DNA of 64,000 nt from Brachionus manjavacas (taxonomy: Eukaryota; Rotifera; Eurotatoria; Ploima; Brachionidae): contig JAHQIY010000009.1 in NCBI GenBank assembly GCA_019054805.1, positions 2,790,001 to 2,854,000 on the forward strand, written 5' to 3'. The translations under genes were made by a program, and so were the position numbers. Positions 46,701 through 53,802 of the stretch are shown piece by piece. Every line of letters starts with the position of its first letter. Positions within the stretch are counted from its first letter, which is position 1. A model generated the notes under the pieces. It saw nothing but the letters and a program-made list of their open reading frames with translations, was not told where the DNA came from and did no database searches.

Positions 46701-49061
46701 ATCAGATTTTAATTAGAACCCTGTCAAAAATTGGTAAAAAAAAAAAAATTTTATTAGAAAATAAAGTCTATGGTGTGTTAATTTTAAATAACACTAATTT
46801 CTGATTTAATCACTAATTTTACTTAACGAGTTTATTTTTATAAATAACGTGTTAAAAATTGGCCTTTAAATTTCCTTACCGCAAATTTTAATAAAAATTC
46901 CGCTATTCACTAAAAATAAAGCCTTAAATTAAAGTTAAGACTAATTTAATAAAAAGACCCTTAACTAACTCTAAATCCACTTGCTGCACCCGCTTCTAAT
47001 TTTAGATGAGTTTTTGTTAAAATAGCAAAAAATTAATTGCCTTAAAAATTCTCATAATAATTAAAAATAATAATTAACGCTAAAATTTCAGATTTGGCTC
47101 AATTCTCTTTATTAAAATTATCATTAAAAAATAAAGTCTAATTGTAGTGCAAGCTAAATTACGATCTTTTTTTGCTACTTGTTTCAACTTTTTACCTAAA
47201 ATAATAATCATTTACTTAAATCAATAAATAGTGAAGTTCTAATTTGATTTTATAAATCATTTAAAAAATTTAAATGTCTGGCAAAAATACACATATTTTG
47301 GTAAAATAATTTTATTGAGCATTTGATGAGCTTGTTCATATTCTATTTCATCGCATCCAGTAATTCCTAATCAAAACCATTTAATTTAATATTTTGGTCT
47401 CTGGGAGAGAAACTTTTGATTTTATTCAAACTCAATAAATAGTGAATTTATCATACCATATTATAATCTATTTTTACTTATTTCAAACTCAAGAAATAAA
47501 TGAAAAAATAAAAATAATTTTTTGGTTCCGTAATTTTAGTGATTTAATCAGAAATTTAGATACATTGCCTAACTCTGTCCTTAATTAAATCGAAGGGAGA
47601 TTTATTAATTATCTATTAATAAATTGATTTTAATTCCGATGAACTTAAAATTTTTTTTCATTATTTTCATCATTCATAATTTTCATCATTATTTTTTTCA
47701 TCTTGATTAAAATTTAATGAATCAATCTTTAATTAAACGACATTAAATTTTTTTTCTGGAAAAAAAAATTTTAAATGTACAGTGTCACGAGACGATCTTA
47801 CAAAAATTAAGAAAAAAAAATAATTTTTAAATTTTTAATAAAAAAATGTTCACAAATGTATCGAGTGTAGACTGTCATTTTTTATCAATCTAAAATAATT
47901 TTTTGTTCTATATTAAAATAAATTGGAAAAAATCGAGTTTTGAATCAAATTTTATTTTTTATTTAAATTTTTATTCTAAAATGAATTTTTTTTCACTATC
48001 TTGAAAAACTCAATTTTGTCAAATTAAAATTATTTTAAATAAAAACAAATTAATGCTGTTGCGGAATTACAAAATTAAAAAATTAATTTATTTTTTCAAA
48101 TTATTTTTTTGACAACTATTTAATTAAATAATATTTTCAAATCAATTTTTAGACTGTCGGACTTTTTAGCCGATTGTGCCGAGCGAATACAAGTGCTAAA
48201 GCTGGTGCATGACAGATTAATGAATCGGTAAGTATCAACACCTTTTTTGTCTAATAGGAAAAAAATTTAAATTTTTATCAGCTTCCGAAAATTTCTCATC
48301 TATTTGGGCTACTCCAAATCCCAAGCCATGGAATACAAAGTAAAAGAGTTCTGCAAACTGATATCTGAATTTGCACTCGAGTACAAGACAGTGCGGGACC
48401 GATTGCTCCAGCAGCAGGAAAAGCGAGCCAACCATCTAGAGCGACACAGAACACGCGGAAAGCTCATAACAGACAGCGGCCGCTTTGGCAAAAACATCGA
48501 AAACTCCACAACTGACATATCGCTAAACGAAAACGCTTACCTGCGAACCTCAGGCTCAAAATCAGCTCACTTAAATCACACAAACAAAATAGAAGACAAC
48601 AACATGATGGAAGTGATATTCAAGAATCCCGGCGAGGAAAGTAAAACCTCGTCAAGCTCTAGAAACATTCATGGCAGCATGACCAATTTGTCGACGGTCG
48701 CGGGCGGCCTGCCGGGCATCCGTGGCCGAACCAGACAGTCCATCAGTGGAATAAACACGAGCATGAATGGAAGTGAAACTCGAAACTCGTCAAGCATACC
48801 TGGTCAAGGTAAAATGTTCACTACTGATACAGAAATGGAGGACGAGACTGTAGATCTTTTGGTCAAGTCAACACTTGCTGCACCCAAGGGTCCTCCGCCC
48901 AAAAAACGAACCAAAAAGTACGGCGAACGCAAGTCATGTATGATCTATCTTATTTTTTTTTTTTTTTCAATTTTATTCTAATTTAAATTTAAATTATAAA
49001 TTATTTTTTTATTCAAGTTCGGCGTACCAGAAACCTTAATGATGAAGACAATGAAATTTGA
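25560..49061 (+). CDS. FHOD: FHOD-type formin (formin homology 2 domain protein), 12 exons
   Basis: A formin nucleates and elongates unbranched actin filaments. FHOD members act in stress fibres and in muscle sarcomeres. Joined exons are 25560-25730, 25795-26619, 32508-32662, 32815-33228, 33314-33415, 37451-37641, 38073-38567, 41055-42046, 43973-44706, 48153-48227, 48282-48937 and 49018-49061. They total 4,854 bases, i.e. 1,617 residues plus stop, with every junction in phase. Residues 1-332 match the FHOD GBD/FH3 region (CRIQYLNDSNPF, NFPEPTRPP, ILRALGQLMLFVDGMNGVI, DQDTFYDV). Residues about 333-985 are a Ser-rich, acidic linker. The FH1 proline runs are at about 990-1040 and the FH2 at about 1065-1435 (Trp 1073 in LHWKE; LREIGNFLNSCDARGFQLD). 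A DAD-like tail DETVDLLVKS starts at 1572, followed by KKRTKK and KSFRRTR. Met at 25560 begins the family-typical N-terminus. Autoinhibition by DAD-FH3 contact and release by ROCK phosphorylation are known for FHOD1. The exon 7 donor is the least certain boundary. Confidence 0.95.
25795..26619 (+). CDS. FHOD: Formin exon 2 (GBD/FH3 armadillo repeats)
   Basis: 275 codons after a 64-base intron (acceptor TTCTTTCAG), ending CTCTATGAG|GTAAGT. The G+C content is strikingly higher than the surroundings. It covers nearly the whole FH3 armadillo fold. Confidence 0.95.
26661..27901. mobile_element. Long-inverted-repeat DNA element (TA target), copy 1, in formin intron 2
   Basis: It starts CAGTGTTACTACGATACC and ends in the inverted form GGTATCGTAGCAGCACTG, flanked by TA on each side. 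Arms of about 340 bases are near-perfect mirror images, rich in ACGTAAATT and CGATAATTATCG. The loop retains a short coding-like stretch (27400-27480) that contains IPKGSTFKETWDKTANSL. The TA duplication suits Tc1/mariner/pogo-type transposons, but the long arms are unusual and the superfamily is open. It lies only 41 bases past the exon 2 donor. Confidence 0.8.
28264..29402. mobile_element. hAT-type MITE inserted in the LINE, itself interrupted
   Basis: Ends are CAGAGACGTCTAAAAGTCC and, inverted, CAGAGTTGTTTAAAAGCC. The flanks ATTTTTAG (28256-28263) and AGTTTTAG (29403-29410) form an 8-base duplication with one change. The intact LINE has AGTTTTAG here, so the left flank has mutated. A LINE 3' tail sits inside it. 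Confidence 0.8.
28735..28975 (-). mobile_element. 5'-truncated LINE (family A) 3' end nested in the MITE
   Basis: It contains GTGCCAAGCTAAAGCTTC, an A-rich run, and the complement of the LINE 3' coding and UTR junction (CACAATGGAGTTG, AGTAAGATAGCAATTAC). Confidence 0.75.
29986..32507. other. Rest of formin intron 2
   Basis: Apart from the SINE-like segment at 30060-30350 this is homopolymer-rich noncoding DNA. A less AT-rich patch at 31975-32065 has no frame or match that I recognise. Confidence 0.4.
30060..30350 (-). repeat. tRNA-derived SINE-like element
   Basis: On the minus strand a TAGTGTTAGGCATGCAAGCA segment leads to GATCGAGGGTTCAAAACCC. This resembles the D-arm end and B box (GGTTCRAnnCC) of a tRNA promoter. 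A 200-base G+C-richer body follows. The A box is truncated. It cannot fold as a full tRNA, so it is not called a tRNA gene. Confidence 0.5.
32508..32662 (+). CDS. FHOD: Formin exon 3
   Basis: Acceptor ATCAAAG, then GCC GCG in phase 0, so MELYE joins AALLQEDGEDL. Vertebrate FHOD1 has the similar join YE-VALRHEDGDE. Using the nearer AG at 32500 instead would bring an early stop. It ends CTAAG|GTACTT. Confidence 0.85.
32815..33228 (+). CDS. FHOD: Formin exon 4 (Ser-rich linker)
   Basis: Acceptor GAACAG, donor GG|GTATAG. It codes a Ser/Leu/Asp-rich linker with a Lys/Arg-rich start (PRTKSKMLDRKGRR). Confidence 0.85.
33314..33415 (+). CDS. FHOD: Formin exon 5
   Basis: Acceptor TTTTAATAG, donor AA|GTAAAT. 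It codes a short basic, Pro-rich segment (KTPRIKTDKGRTSKR). Confidence 0.8.
34490..34860 (-). pseudogene. RTE-like LINE fragment, C-terminal end
   Basis: Minus-strand translation gives the RTE-type C-terminal pattern: RWLGH-like start, a GRW.VGRPAVTW segment, MTWGEARAKAKDRSEW, and a terminal LCFT block. It is nearly identical to the corresponding part of 36140-37065. Confidence 0.75.
35655..36055. mobile_element. Palindromic MITE relative, copy C
   Basis: Mirrored arms carry AAAAGTGTCCTTTTGTGTAC-type words and a central GGGTCCCTGATTTAGGG block like that of copies A and B. The arm words differ from AAAAAGTACAAAAAGG, so it is a separate subfamily. Confidence 0.5.
36140..37065 (-). pseudogene. 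RTE-like LINE fragment: RT palm to C-terminus
   Basis: Minus-strand reading gives NVCTGVRQECVLSPTLFLIL, then WGLTAKLEDLDFADDLVLIS with an intact FADD, then GLEINVAKSKVMCIN, PIGCVNEFTYLGSTISRH followed by a stop/frameshift, SAFARLKPAWKSTSYSKETK, LMYGSECWGMCESDRKSLN and the RWLGH-type end. The order is that of RTE-clade ORF2. Frameshifts make it dead. It lies antisense to the formin. Confidence 0.85.
37451..37641 (+). CDS. FHOD: Formin exon 6
   Basis: Acceptor AAATTTAG, donor CTAG|GTATGG, and in phase with exons 5 and 7. It codes a Ser/Asn/Gly-rich linker. Confidence 0.82.
37805..37824. repeat. (AC)n microsatellite
   Basis: Ten AC units in formin intron 6. Confidence 0.9.
38073..38567 (+). 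CDS. FHOD: Formin exon 7 (basic helix, acidic stretch, Ser run)
   Basis: Acceptor GCCGAACAG. It codes SSQERRKQRIERHRL, then a Lys-rich part, the acidic EDDDDDEY run and a poly-Ser block. Two phase-1 ends fit the next exon: GT at 38568 (AATG|GTTTGA) or a GC donor at 38580 (CCAG|GCATGG). The GT choice is given. Confidence 0.8.
38568..41054. other. Formin intron 7
   Basis: About 2.5 kb, noncoding. A good branch-site and acceptor (GACTAATTTTTTTGCTTTCAG) occurs at 38647-38667, and a retro-tail with stem GCCT-ATG-AGGC followed by AAT repeats at 39270-39315. Confidence 0.5.
41055..42046 (+). CDS. FHOD: Formin exon 8 (linker, FH1, start of FH2)
   Basis: Acceptor AAAATAG, donor AAAG|GTAATT. It carries a Thr-Pro-rich linker, then FH1 (41671-41820, several runs of five or more Pro, the profilin-binding tracks) and the FH2 lasso/knob start (KLIKLHWKEAQ). 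Confidence 0.92.
42047..43972. other. Formin intron 8
   Basis: About 1.9 kb, AT-rich. The only structure is the imperfect inverted repeat at 43066-43442. Confidence 0.5.
43066..43442. repeat. Imperfect inverted repeat
   Basis: ATCATTTCAATTCAAAGGGT at about 43070 is mirrored at 43420-43440. A second matching block, GATAAAATCGATTTT, is mirrored as AAAATCGATTTTATC. Arms of about 110 bases are separated by about 150 bases. No target duplication was defined. Confidence 0.55.
43973..44706 (+). CDS. FHOD: Formin exon 9 (FH2 core)
   Basis: Acceptor TTCTTTTAG, donor CAA|GTAAGA. It codes most of FH2, with VLDAKRSNMIMIGM, PLGSAEFFLLNL and the conserved REIGNFLNSCDARGFQLDYL block. Confidence 0.95.
45230..46520 (-). 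pseudogene. CR1-like LINE RT fragment interrupted by a DNA element
   Basis: Minus-strand reading gives AFDMVSHRLLHKLESYGL, then DVASRVPQGSVLGPLLFYIF, KCEKYADDTKVLSVI with YADD intact, MHVGSKNPLFNL and TTLEKDLG, where the TA-flanked element (45347-46015) intervenes. After it come NDLKLSNQVAQEK and a stop. It is frameshifted and truncated, so inactive. Confidence 0.8.
45347..46015. mobile_element. Long-inverted-repeat DNA element (TA target), copy 2
   Basis: Ends are CAGTGCTGCTACGATACC and the inverted GGTATCGTAGCAGTACTG, with TA on both sides (45345-45346, 46016-46017). The left arm is shorter than in copy 1 because of an internal deletion. It keeps the same coding-like stretch at about 45520-45600. 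Confidence 0.85.
48153..48227 (+). CDS. FHOD: Formin exon 10
   Basis: Acceptor CAATTTTTAG, donor CG|GTAAGT. 25 codons (LSDFLADCAERIQVLKLV) of the FH2 coiled-coil region. Confidence 0.9.
48282..48937 (+). CDS. FHOD: Formin exon 11 (FH2 end and DAD)
   Basis: A 54-base intron precedes it. It codes FRKFLIYLGYSKSQAMEY, FALEYKTVRDRLLQQQEK, a Ser-rich spacer and the DAD core DETVDLLVKS, and ends within KKYGERKS. Confidence 0.93.
49018..49061 (+). CDS. FHOD: Formin exon 12 (last codons and stop)
   Basis: Acceptor TTATTCAAG. Completes KS-FRRTRNLNDEDNEI and TGA at 49059-49061. The KSxRRT arrangement matches the ROCK-phosphorylated tail of FHOD1. Confidence 0.88.
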
Positions 49062-49850
49062 TTCACAAAAAATTGTTTGAGCCCAAGTCTAGTCTTGTTT
49101 TTCTGTTTTTATTTTTTTATCGGTGAAATTTTGTTTTTATTTTTTAGCACATAAAAGAAATTTATGGTGTCTATTTATCACATTTGAATAGGCTTGTGTT
49201 CACCAAGTCTATGATTTTTTTTCAATTATTTTATTTTATTTAACAAAAAAAAAGTTCGAGAAAAGATGTAAATAATTTTATTGAAGACCAAACATGACCA
49301 AGGATGCCGAGACCGAGAAATTGATTCACTTCTAAAAATTTATTTTTAATTTTGTACAAAAAAGTTCATGCCTCAAATATAATCTTTAAAAAAAACACTA
49401 AATTATGTAATTTTTTCTCATTTTTATTTGTACCAAATAGTTAATTTAAAAAAAAAAAATATATATATAGATATTAGAGTATACAATCGTTTGACAACAT
49501 CGTACTCGATTTAAAAAACCGACCTAATAAATTGTTTTTGATTATTTTTAATTTATTTAATAAAGGAAAATTTTTCCTTCCTTATTTATTTATTAGACAA
49601 TATTGTTTTATGTCTTCTAAAAAAGTCCTTGATAAATTTTTAAGGACAAAATCTTTACTTTTGAAATTTTGTGACCAAAATTAATAAAAGTTAATTTCTC
49701 ACTTGTTAAAATTTTTTTTTGTCAACCACTGAATTGCCAATAATTAAGAATCAAAATTGGAGATTTTTGGAATGATGAAAATAAATTATTTATTGCCAAT
49801 TTTATTAAAAAAACAAAATAAAATTAAAAAAAAATTTATTTTTAAATTCT
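49062..49850. other. Formin 3' UTR and downstream spacer
   Basis: AT-rich sequence after the stop codon with several AATAAA words (49524, 49560, 49684) that could direct polyadenylation. No further gene seen. Confidence 0.5.
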
Positions 49851-50205
49851 GCTCTTTTAGCAATCAATGCCTGCTTTAAAGCTGTTAACATTGGGAGCTT
49901 CAACTAATTGATATGGCAGTGAGTTCCATATGTTAGCGGTTCTGTTGAAAAAAAAGTTATCTCTATGTTGGAGCCTCGAAATTTCTTTGTGATATTTGAA
50001 GCAATGACCTCTTCCTTGGATTTTGGTGACATTAAAATTGTTGCTTTTTTCACCCAAGTCTACTCCATGCATGAACTTGTACAATTGAATAAGATCACCT
50101 CTTTTTCTTCTTTCCACCAGATTTGGAATCTACTTTCGTACAGTTTTTTGCTAATTAACTAAACCATTTTTGTCGCTCTGCACTGAATCCTTCAACTTTT
50201 TCACA
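49850..50205 (-). pseudogene. CR1-like LINE C-terminal fragment
   Basis: Minus-strand reading contains KKLYESRFQIW, then after a frameshift ERRKRGDLIQLYKFMHGVD, QGRGHCFKYH, RDNFFFNRTANIWNSLPYQL and APNVNSFKAGID. This is the conserved C-terminal block of CR1-type LINE proteins. Confidence 0.8.
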
Positions 50206-50524
50206 GTCAGACTTAAGAATTTATAAAAAAAACAGCAACATTTTTGTTTCCAAAAGAAAAAAAAATTTAAAATTTACCCATTTAACTGTTAACTTATCAA
50301 TTGACCAAGTTCAAAATTCATTCACTTAAAAATACTTAGCTTTAATTATGCAGTATTCATTTTAAATTGAAAATTTGATTTTTGAAATCAATCTTTTATA
50401 AAAAAAAGTTCAAAAAAATTTATTATTCTTTATTTTAGAAGCCAATTTTTGATATATAAATTAAATCGATTGAAACTTTTGTAAATTGGTAATCAATAGG
50501 TATACATAAAGTCAATGCATTTAG

Positions 50525-50700
50525 AATAAAAGAGTGCGGTGGCTTGGACATCTACTTAGAATGAAATTAAAACGTATGCCTAAAGAACCCTTCAATGGAC
50601 ACCTTAAGGATAAAGTAAGGAAGATGAGCATTAACATGGAGGTCAGCAATCACGAAAATGCTCACCGAAATTGAAATGACATAGGAATACTCAAGACTAA
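50525..50700 (+). pseudogene. RTE-like LINE C-terminal fragment
   Basis: KRVRWLGHLLRMKLKRMPKE opens a decayed copy of the RTE tail seen at 34490 and 36140. It lies in the opposite orientation. Confidence 0.6.
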
Positions 50701-50969
50701 AGGCAATTCTTGCTTTAGTTTCATCTCTTAATATAATGTATAAAATTAATTTAAAGAAAATATTGACTTAAAATTAAAAATGTATGAAAAAAAATGAGTC
50801 AAAATGAAATTAAGTTGTTAGCCATAAAATTCGATTTAAAAAGACAAAAAATAATTGAATTAAAAAAAGGCGATTTTTGAATTGCTTAAGTTTGTATTTT
50901 ATTGCTCGTATTCCTGACCATCTTCAGATTCGGCTTAAATTTATTATTCATTGTTGATTATTATAAATT

Positions 50970-51780
50970 ATTTTATCTGCACCGAGCCAAAGCTCTTTCA
51001 GAATAACTTAAAAATTAAATTTAAAGAAAATTAAATAAAAAAATCAAATAGATTAAGTAAAATAAATAATGAGATAAATTAATAAGTAGAAGCAAATTTA
51101 AAAAAAAAAGATTAATTCAAAAATAAAGTGAAATGTAACGTTTCGATTTCTTTTTGAATTAATCGGTTTTTTAGTATAACGAACTGCTGAGTTTTGAATA
51201 ACCTGTAATCTTTTTAGTGTTGGATACGGTCAAGACAATCCGGTCCATTACACGTACAGTGTTTGGCCGATCAGCTAGGCGGTCTAATTTTTGGACCGCC
51301 AAAATAAACGGTCTAAAATAGATGAACGGCCAAAAAACCGGCCAAATTTTTGGCGGGCGGTCACTAAATTTTATGTAAAATTTTGAAGAATAAAATAAAA
51401 AAATTAAAAAAAACTTTTAAAAATAAATTAAGAAAATTCTAATTTTTTTAACATTTAAATTAGTTATTTTTTAAAAATTACAAAGATTTTTTCGAAAAAA
51501 ATATCAATTTAAATGAAATTTGGCCGTATTTTTAGACCGTTTTTCAGGCCGTCCGTATATCTTAAGCCGTTTATTTTGGCGGTCCAAAAAATAGACCGCC
51601 TAGCTGACCGGCAAAATGACCGCCCGCTTAAAGGTTGTCCGGCAAATGCGGACACGGTCACGGTTTCTGAAAATTTTGACCGGTCAAGTGTCCGCTTGTA
51701 CGGATCCCAACACTAATTCTTTTAATAGATTCAATTTAAGATTTAAACAGTTAATTATAGTTTCCATACAAAATGGTTGG
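50970..51780 (-). pseudogene. LINE family A remnant with hAT MITE inside
   Basis: It contains the family tail (GCACCGAGCCAAAGCTC) and, nearer the MITE, the complement of the RT-region sequence (TATAACGAACTGCTGAGTT). The MITE at 51215-51715 splits it. Confidence 0.6.
51215..51715. mobile_element. hAT-type foldback MITE, G+C-rich
   Basis: Left end TAGTGTTGGATACGGTC and right end GATCCCAACACTA are inverted. Flanks AATCTTTT (51207-51214) and ATTCTTTT (51716-51723) form an 8-base duplication with one change. Subterminal arms repeat GGCGGTC and GACCGCC words and mirror over about 170 bases. It is much richer in G+C than its surroundings and has no transposase. Confidence 0.75.
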
Positions 51781-51849
51781 ATAGGATTTTCAAATAAAGC
51801 TTAAAATAACTGTTTTAAAATTTTTATAAAATTTTTTTTTTTTCTAAAA

Positions 51850-52111
51850 TTTGCAATTTTGAAATAAAAGTTCAGGTAAAATTACGTGAAAAAACGTAAT
51901 TTTTTTTTCCGAATTCAGGCCTAAAAAAATTTTTAAAAAGCAAAAATTCCAAAAAATATTACTTTTTTGAGAATTTTTTACAAAAATTTACGTAATTTCC
52001 GGTAATTTACGTTAATTCAGGTAAAATCCGGTAAATTTCCTTTATTTACTTTGAAAATTTTACGTGAAACTACGTAAGATTATTTTAAAACATAAAATCA
52101 TAGCAGTACTG
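51850..52111. mobile_element. Relative of the TA-flanked long-inverted-repeat element (right half)
   Basis: It ends ATAGCAGTACTG followed by TA, as in copies 1 and 2. The body has GTAAAATTACGTGAAAAAACG and GGTAATTTACG words. The left boundary is unclear. Confidence 0.5.
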
Positions 52112-52155
52112 TATATTAATGTCATTCCCAAAAGAAATAAAACAATTAATGAATA

Positions 52156-52480
52156 CAGTCAATAACCGGTTATCCGGAATTTTTTCATCCGGAATGCCCG
52201 ATTATCCGGAATCAATTTTCGGAACATCACTTTTTTGATTTTTTACTTTGAGCTCTTTCGCTTCCTTCTTTTTAGGCTTTGAGCTAATTAGAACAGCATT
52301 ACTTCGGTGTTACTTCCTGTTAAACCTTAATATATAAACATTAACGATGTGAATCATTCTGTTATTCGCATTAAAAATGACAAGACCTATGTATCAAGTC
52401 CCTAAGCCTCGCAAGAACGCTAGTGAAAAAGTTATTGATACTACGATTGCAAAACGCAAGAAGGTTGTTCTTAACTTTGT
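52156..52480 (+). mobile_element. pogo/Tigger-like element, 5' end
   Basis: TA precedes CAGTCAATAACCGGTTATCC, and TTATCCGGAA-type repeats follow within 70 bases, as in pogo-class terminal regions. An ATG at 52377 opens a frame with KPRKNASEKVIDTTIAKRKK, which resembles the N-terminus of pogo transposases. The frame then runs into an A-rich tract and the LINE. Confidence 0.55.
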
Positions 52481-52593
52481 TCAAAAAAAAAAAAAGAAAA
52501 AAAAAATTTTACAAAAAAAATCGTTTGGCTTAGTAAAATTGAAATTTGAAAATAATAGCGTCGTCACGTGACAAGTCTAACCGTTAAATTTGA

Positions 52594-53802
52594 ATGTTAG
52601 CAATGTCGCTAGCTAATCAAAGCGAAATTCCTAGGTGGATTTTCAAGAATTCCGTTAAGTTAAATTTGAAGAAGCTAGACAAACCAGTTAGCCACAAGAC
52701 ACTGTTCAGTGCGCTCGATATCGCCTTAAACCAAGACGAAAATGATGCAATCACCTCGATTTACAATTTCTGGTCCAATAAAGTATGGATAATCGAATTT
52801 AACTCGGCGTTTAACTCACAAGATATTTACAATCGGACAATCAATATTAATGGAACAAATTTTAATCTTGAAGACGCAAACAAATTACTGGATCTTAGAA
52901 GGTACAGTACTTTTCGTTTTCACTTCTTACCCAGTAATTTCAAATGCGAATTACTCAAAAAATTTTTTGATGCCTTTCGAATTGATGGGCTTAGAATCGA
53001 GGACATTTCAGAAGAAAATTATAAAGATAGGTCTCTAAAAAATGGAGTTAAAAGGGTGAAAATTTCTTACCCAAAACAGACGGAAAACATAATCAGAAAC
53101 CTTTCTGGTCCCGCTAATATTTTTGGGTTAAGATGTGTAGTCTCTATTGTTGGTCAAAAGCCTAAATGCTATTTTTGTGACGATGAAAATCATAATGTAG
53201 CAAAATGTCCGGTTAAGGAATCCTTATGCGGAAAATGTCATCAAAAGGGTCATATGACACATAAATGTACCATAGCTGAGAAATTGAAGTCGTTAGAAAG
53301 ACAAAAAATTGACTACAGTGAGCTCTATATAGAACAAGAAGAAACTCAAACAAACACTGATGAAAATGTGGATGAAATGCCAAAAACCCCAGAATATCAA
53401 CCAAATGACCAAGATTCAATAGCATTACTTCTCTCAAGTGCTCAAATTTTAAAAACTCCAGTTCTAGAGGACCATTTAAATACTCTACAAATTCCAGTAC
53501 AACCTCATGTTCCAACATCTATTCAAAATGTTCAAAAAGATCGGAAAAAGTATGTTCAGTATGTTCAAACTAGTAACCAAATCAAAAGACAATCTGAAAC
53601 AGAACAAGTGGAAAACGACCCAAAAAAGCAGTATCTAGATTCAGCAGATGAAGACGACGATACTTTTGAGTCAGAAATGACAATTTCGACGAAAGACCAT
53701 GCAGTACAAAGTACAAATCCAGAAAGCAAATGCTCAATGAAAACATACGCAGTTACTCAACAACCAGCTAGTCCTTACAAGTTTGAAGAAAATTCAGAAT
53801 GA
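52594..53802 (+). CDS. LINE ORF1, zinc-knuckle nucleic-acid-binding protein
   Basis: 402 residues. ORF1 proteins of Jockey-type LINEs bind the element RNA and form the ribonucleoprotein. Two CCHC zinc knuckles (C-x2-C-x4-H-x4-C) start at Cys 192 (CYFCDDENHNVAKC) and Cys 212 (CGKCHQKGHMTHKC). The upstream part (residues 1-190) is typical gag-like sequence, with WIIEFNSAF and RYSTFRFHFLP. The C-terminal 170 residues are Gln/Glu/Asn-rich and probably disordered. A second Met lies at codon 4; the first is given. The stop TGA overlaps the ORF2 ATG, which suggests coupled translation. Confidence 0.85.
   Translation: MLAMSLANQSEIPRWIFKNSVKLNLKKLDKPVSHKTLFSALDIALNQDENDAITSIYNFWSNKVWIIEFNSAFNSQDIYNRTININGTNFNLEDANKLLDLRRYSTFRFHFLPSNFKCELLKKFFDAFRIDGLRIEDISEENYKDRSLKNGVKRVKISYPKQTENIIRNLSGPANIFGLRCVVSIVGQKPKCYFCDDENHNVAKCPVKESLCGKCHQKGHMTHKCTIAEKLKSLERQKIDYSELYIEQEETQTNTDENVDEMPKTPEYQPNDQDSIALLLSSAQILKTPVLEDHLNTLQIPVQPHVPTSIQNVQKDRKKYVQYVQTSNQIKRQSETEQVENDPKKQYLDSADEDDDTFESEMTISTKDHAVQSTNPESKCSMKTYAVTQQPASPYKFEENSE

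Larger units (their letters stand above)
44707..48152. other. Formin intron 9
   Basis: About 3.4 kb. Positions 45230-46520 hold a CR1-like LINE fragment with a nested DNA element. The remainder (46560-48150) is homopolymer-rich DNA without recognisable features. Confidence 0.5.
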
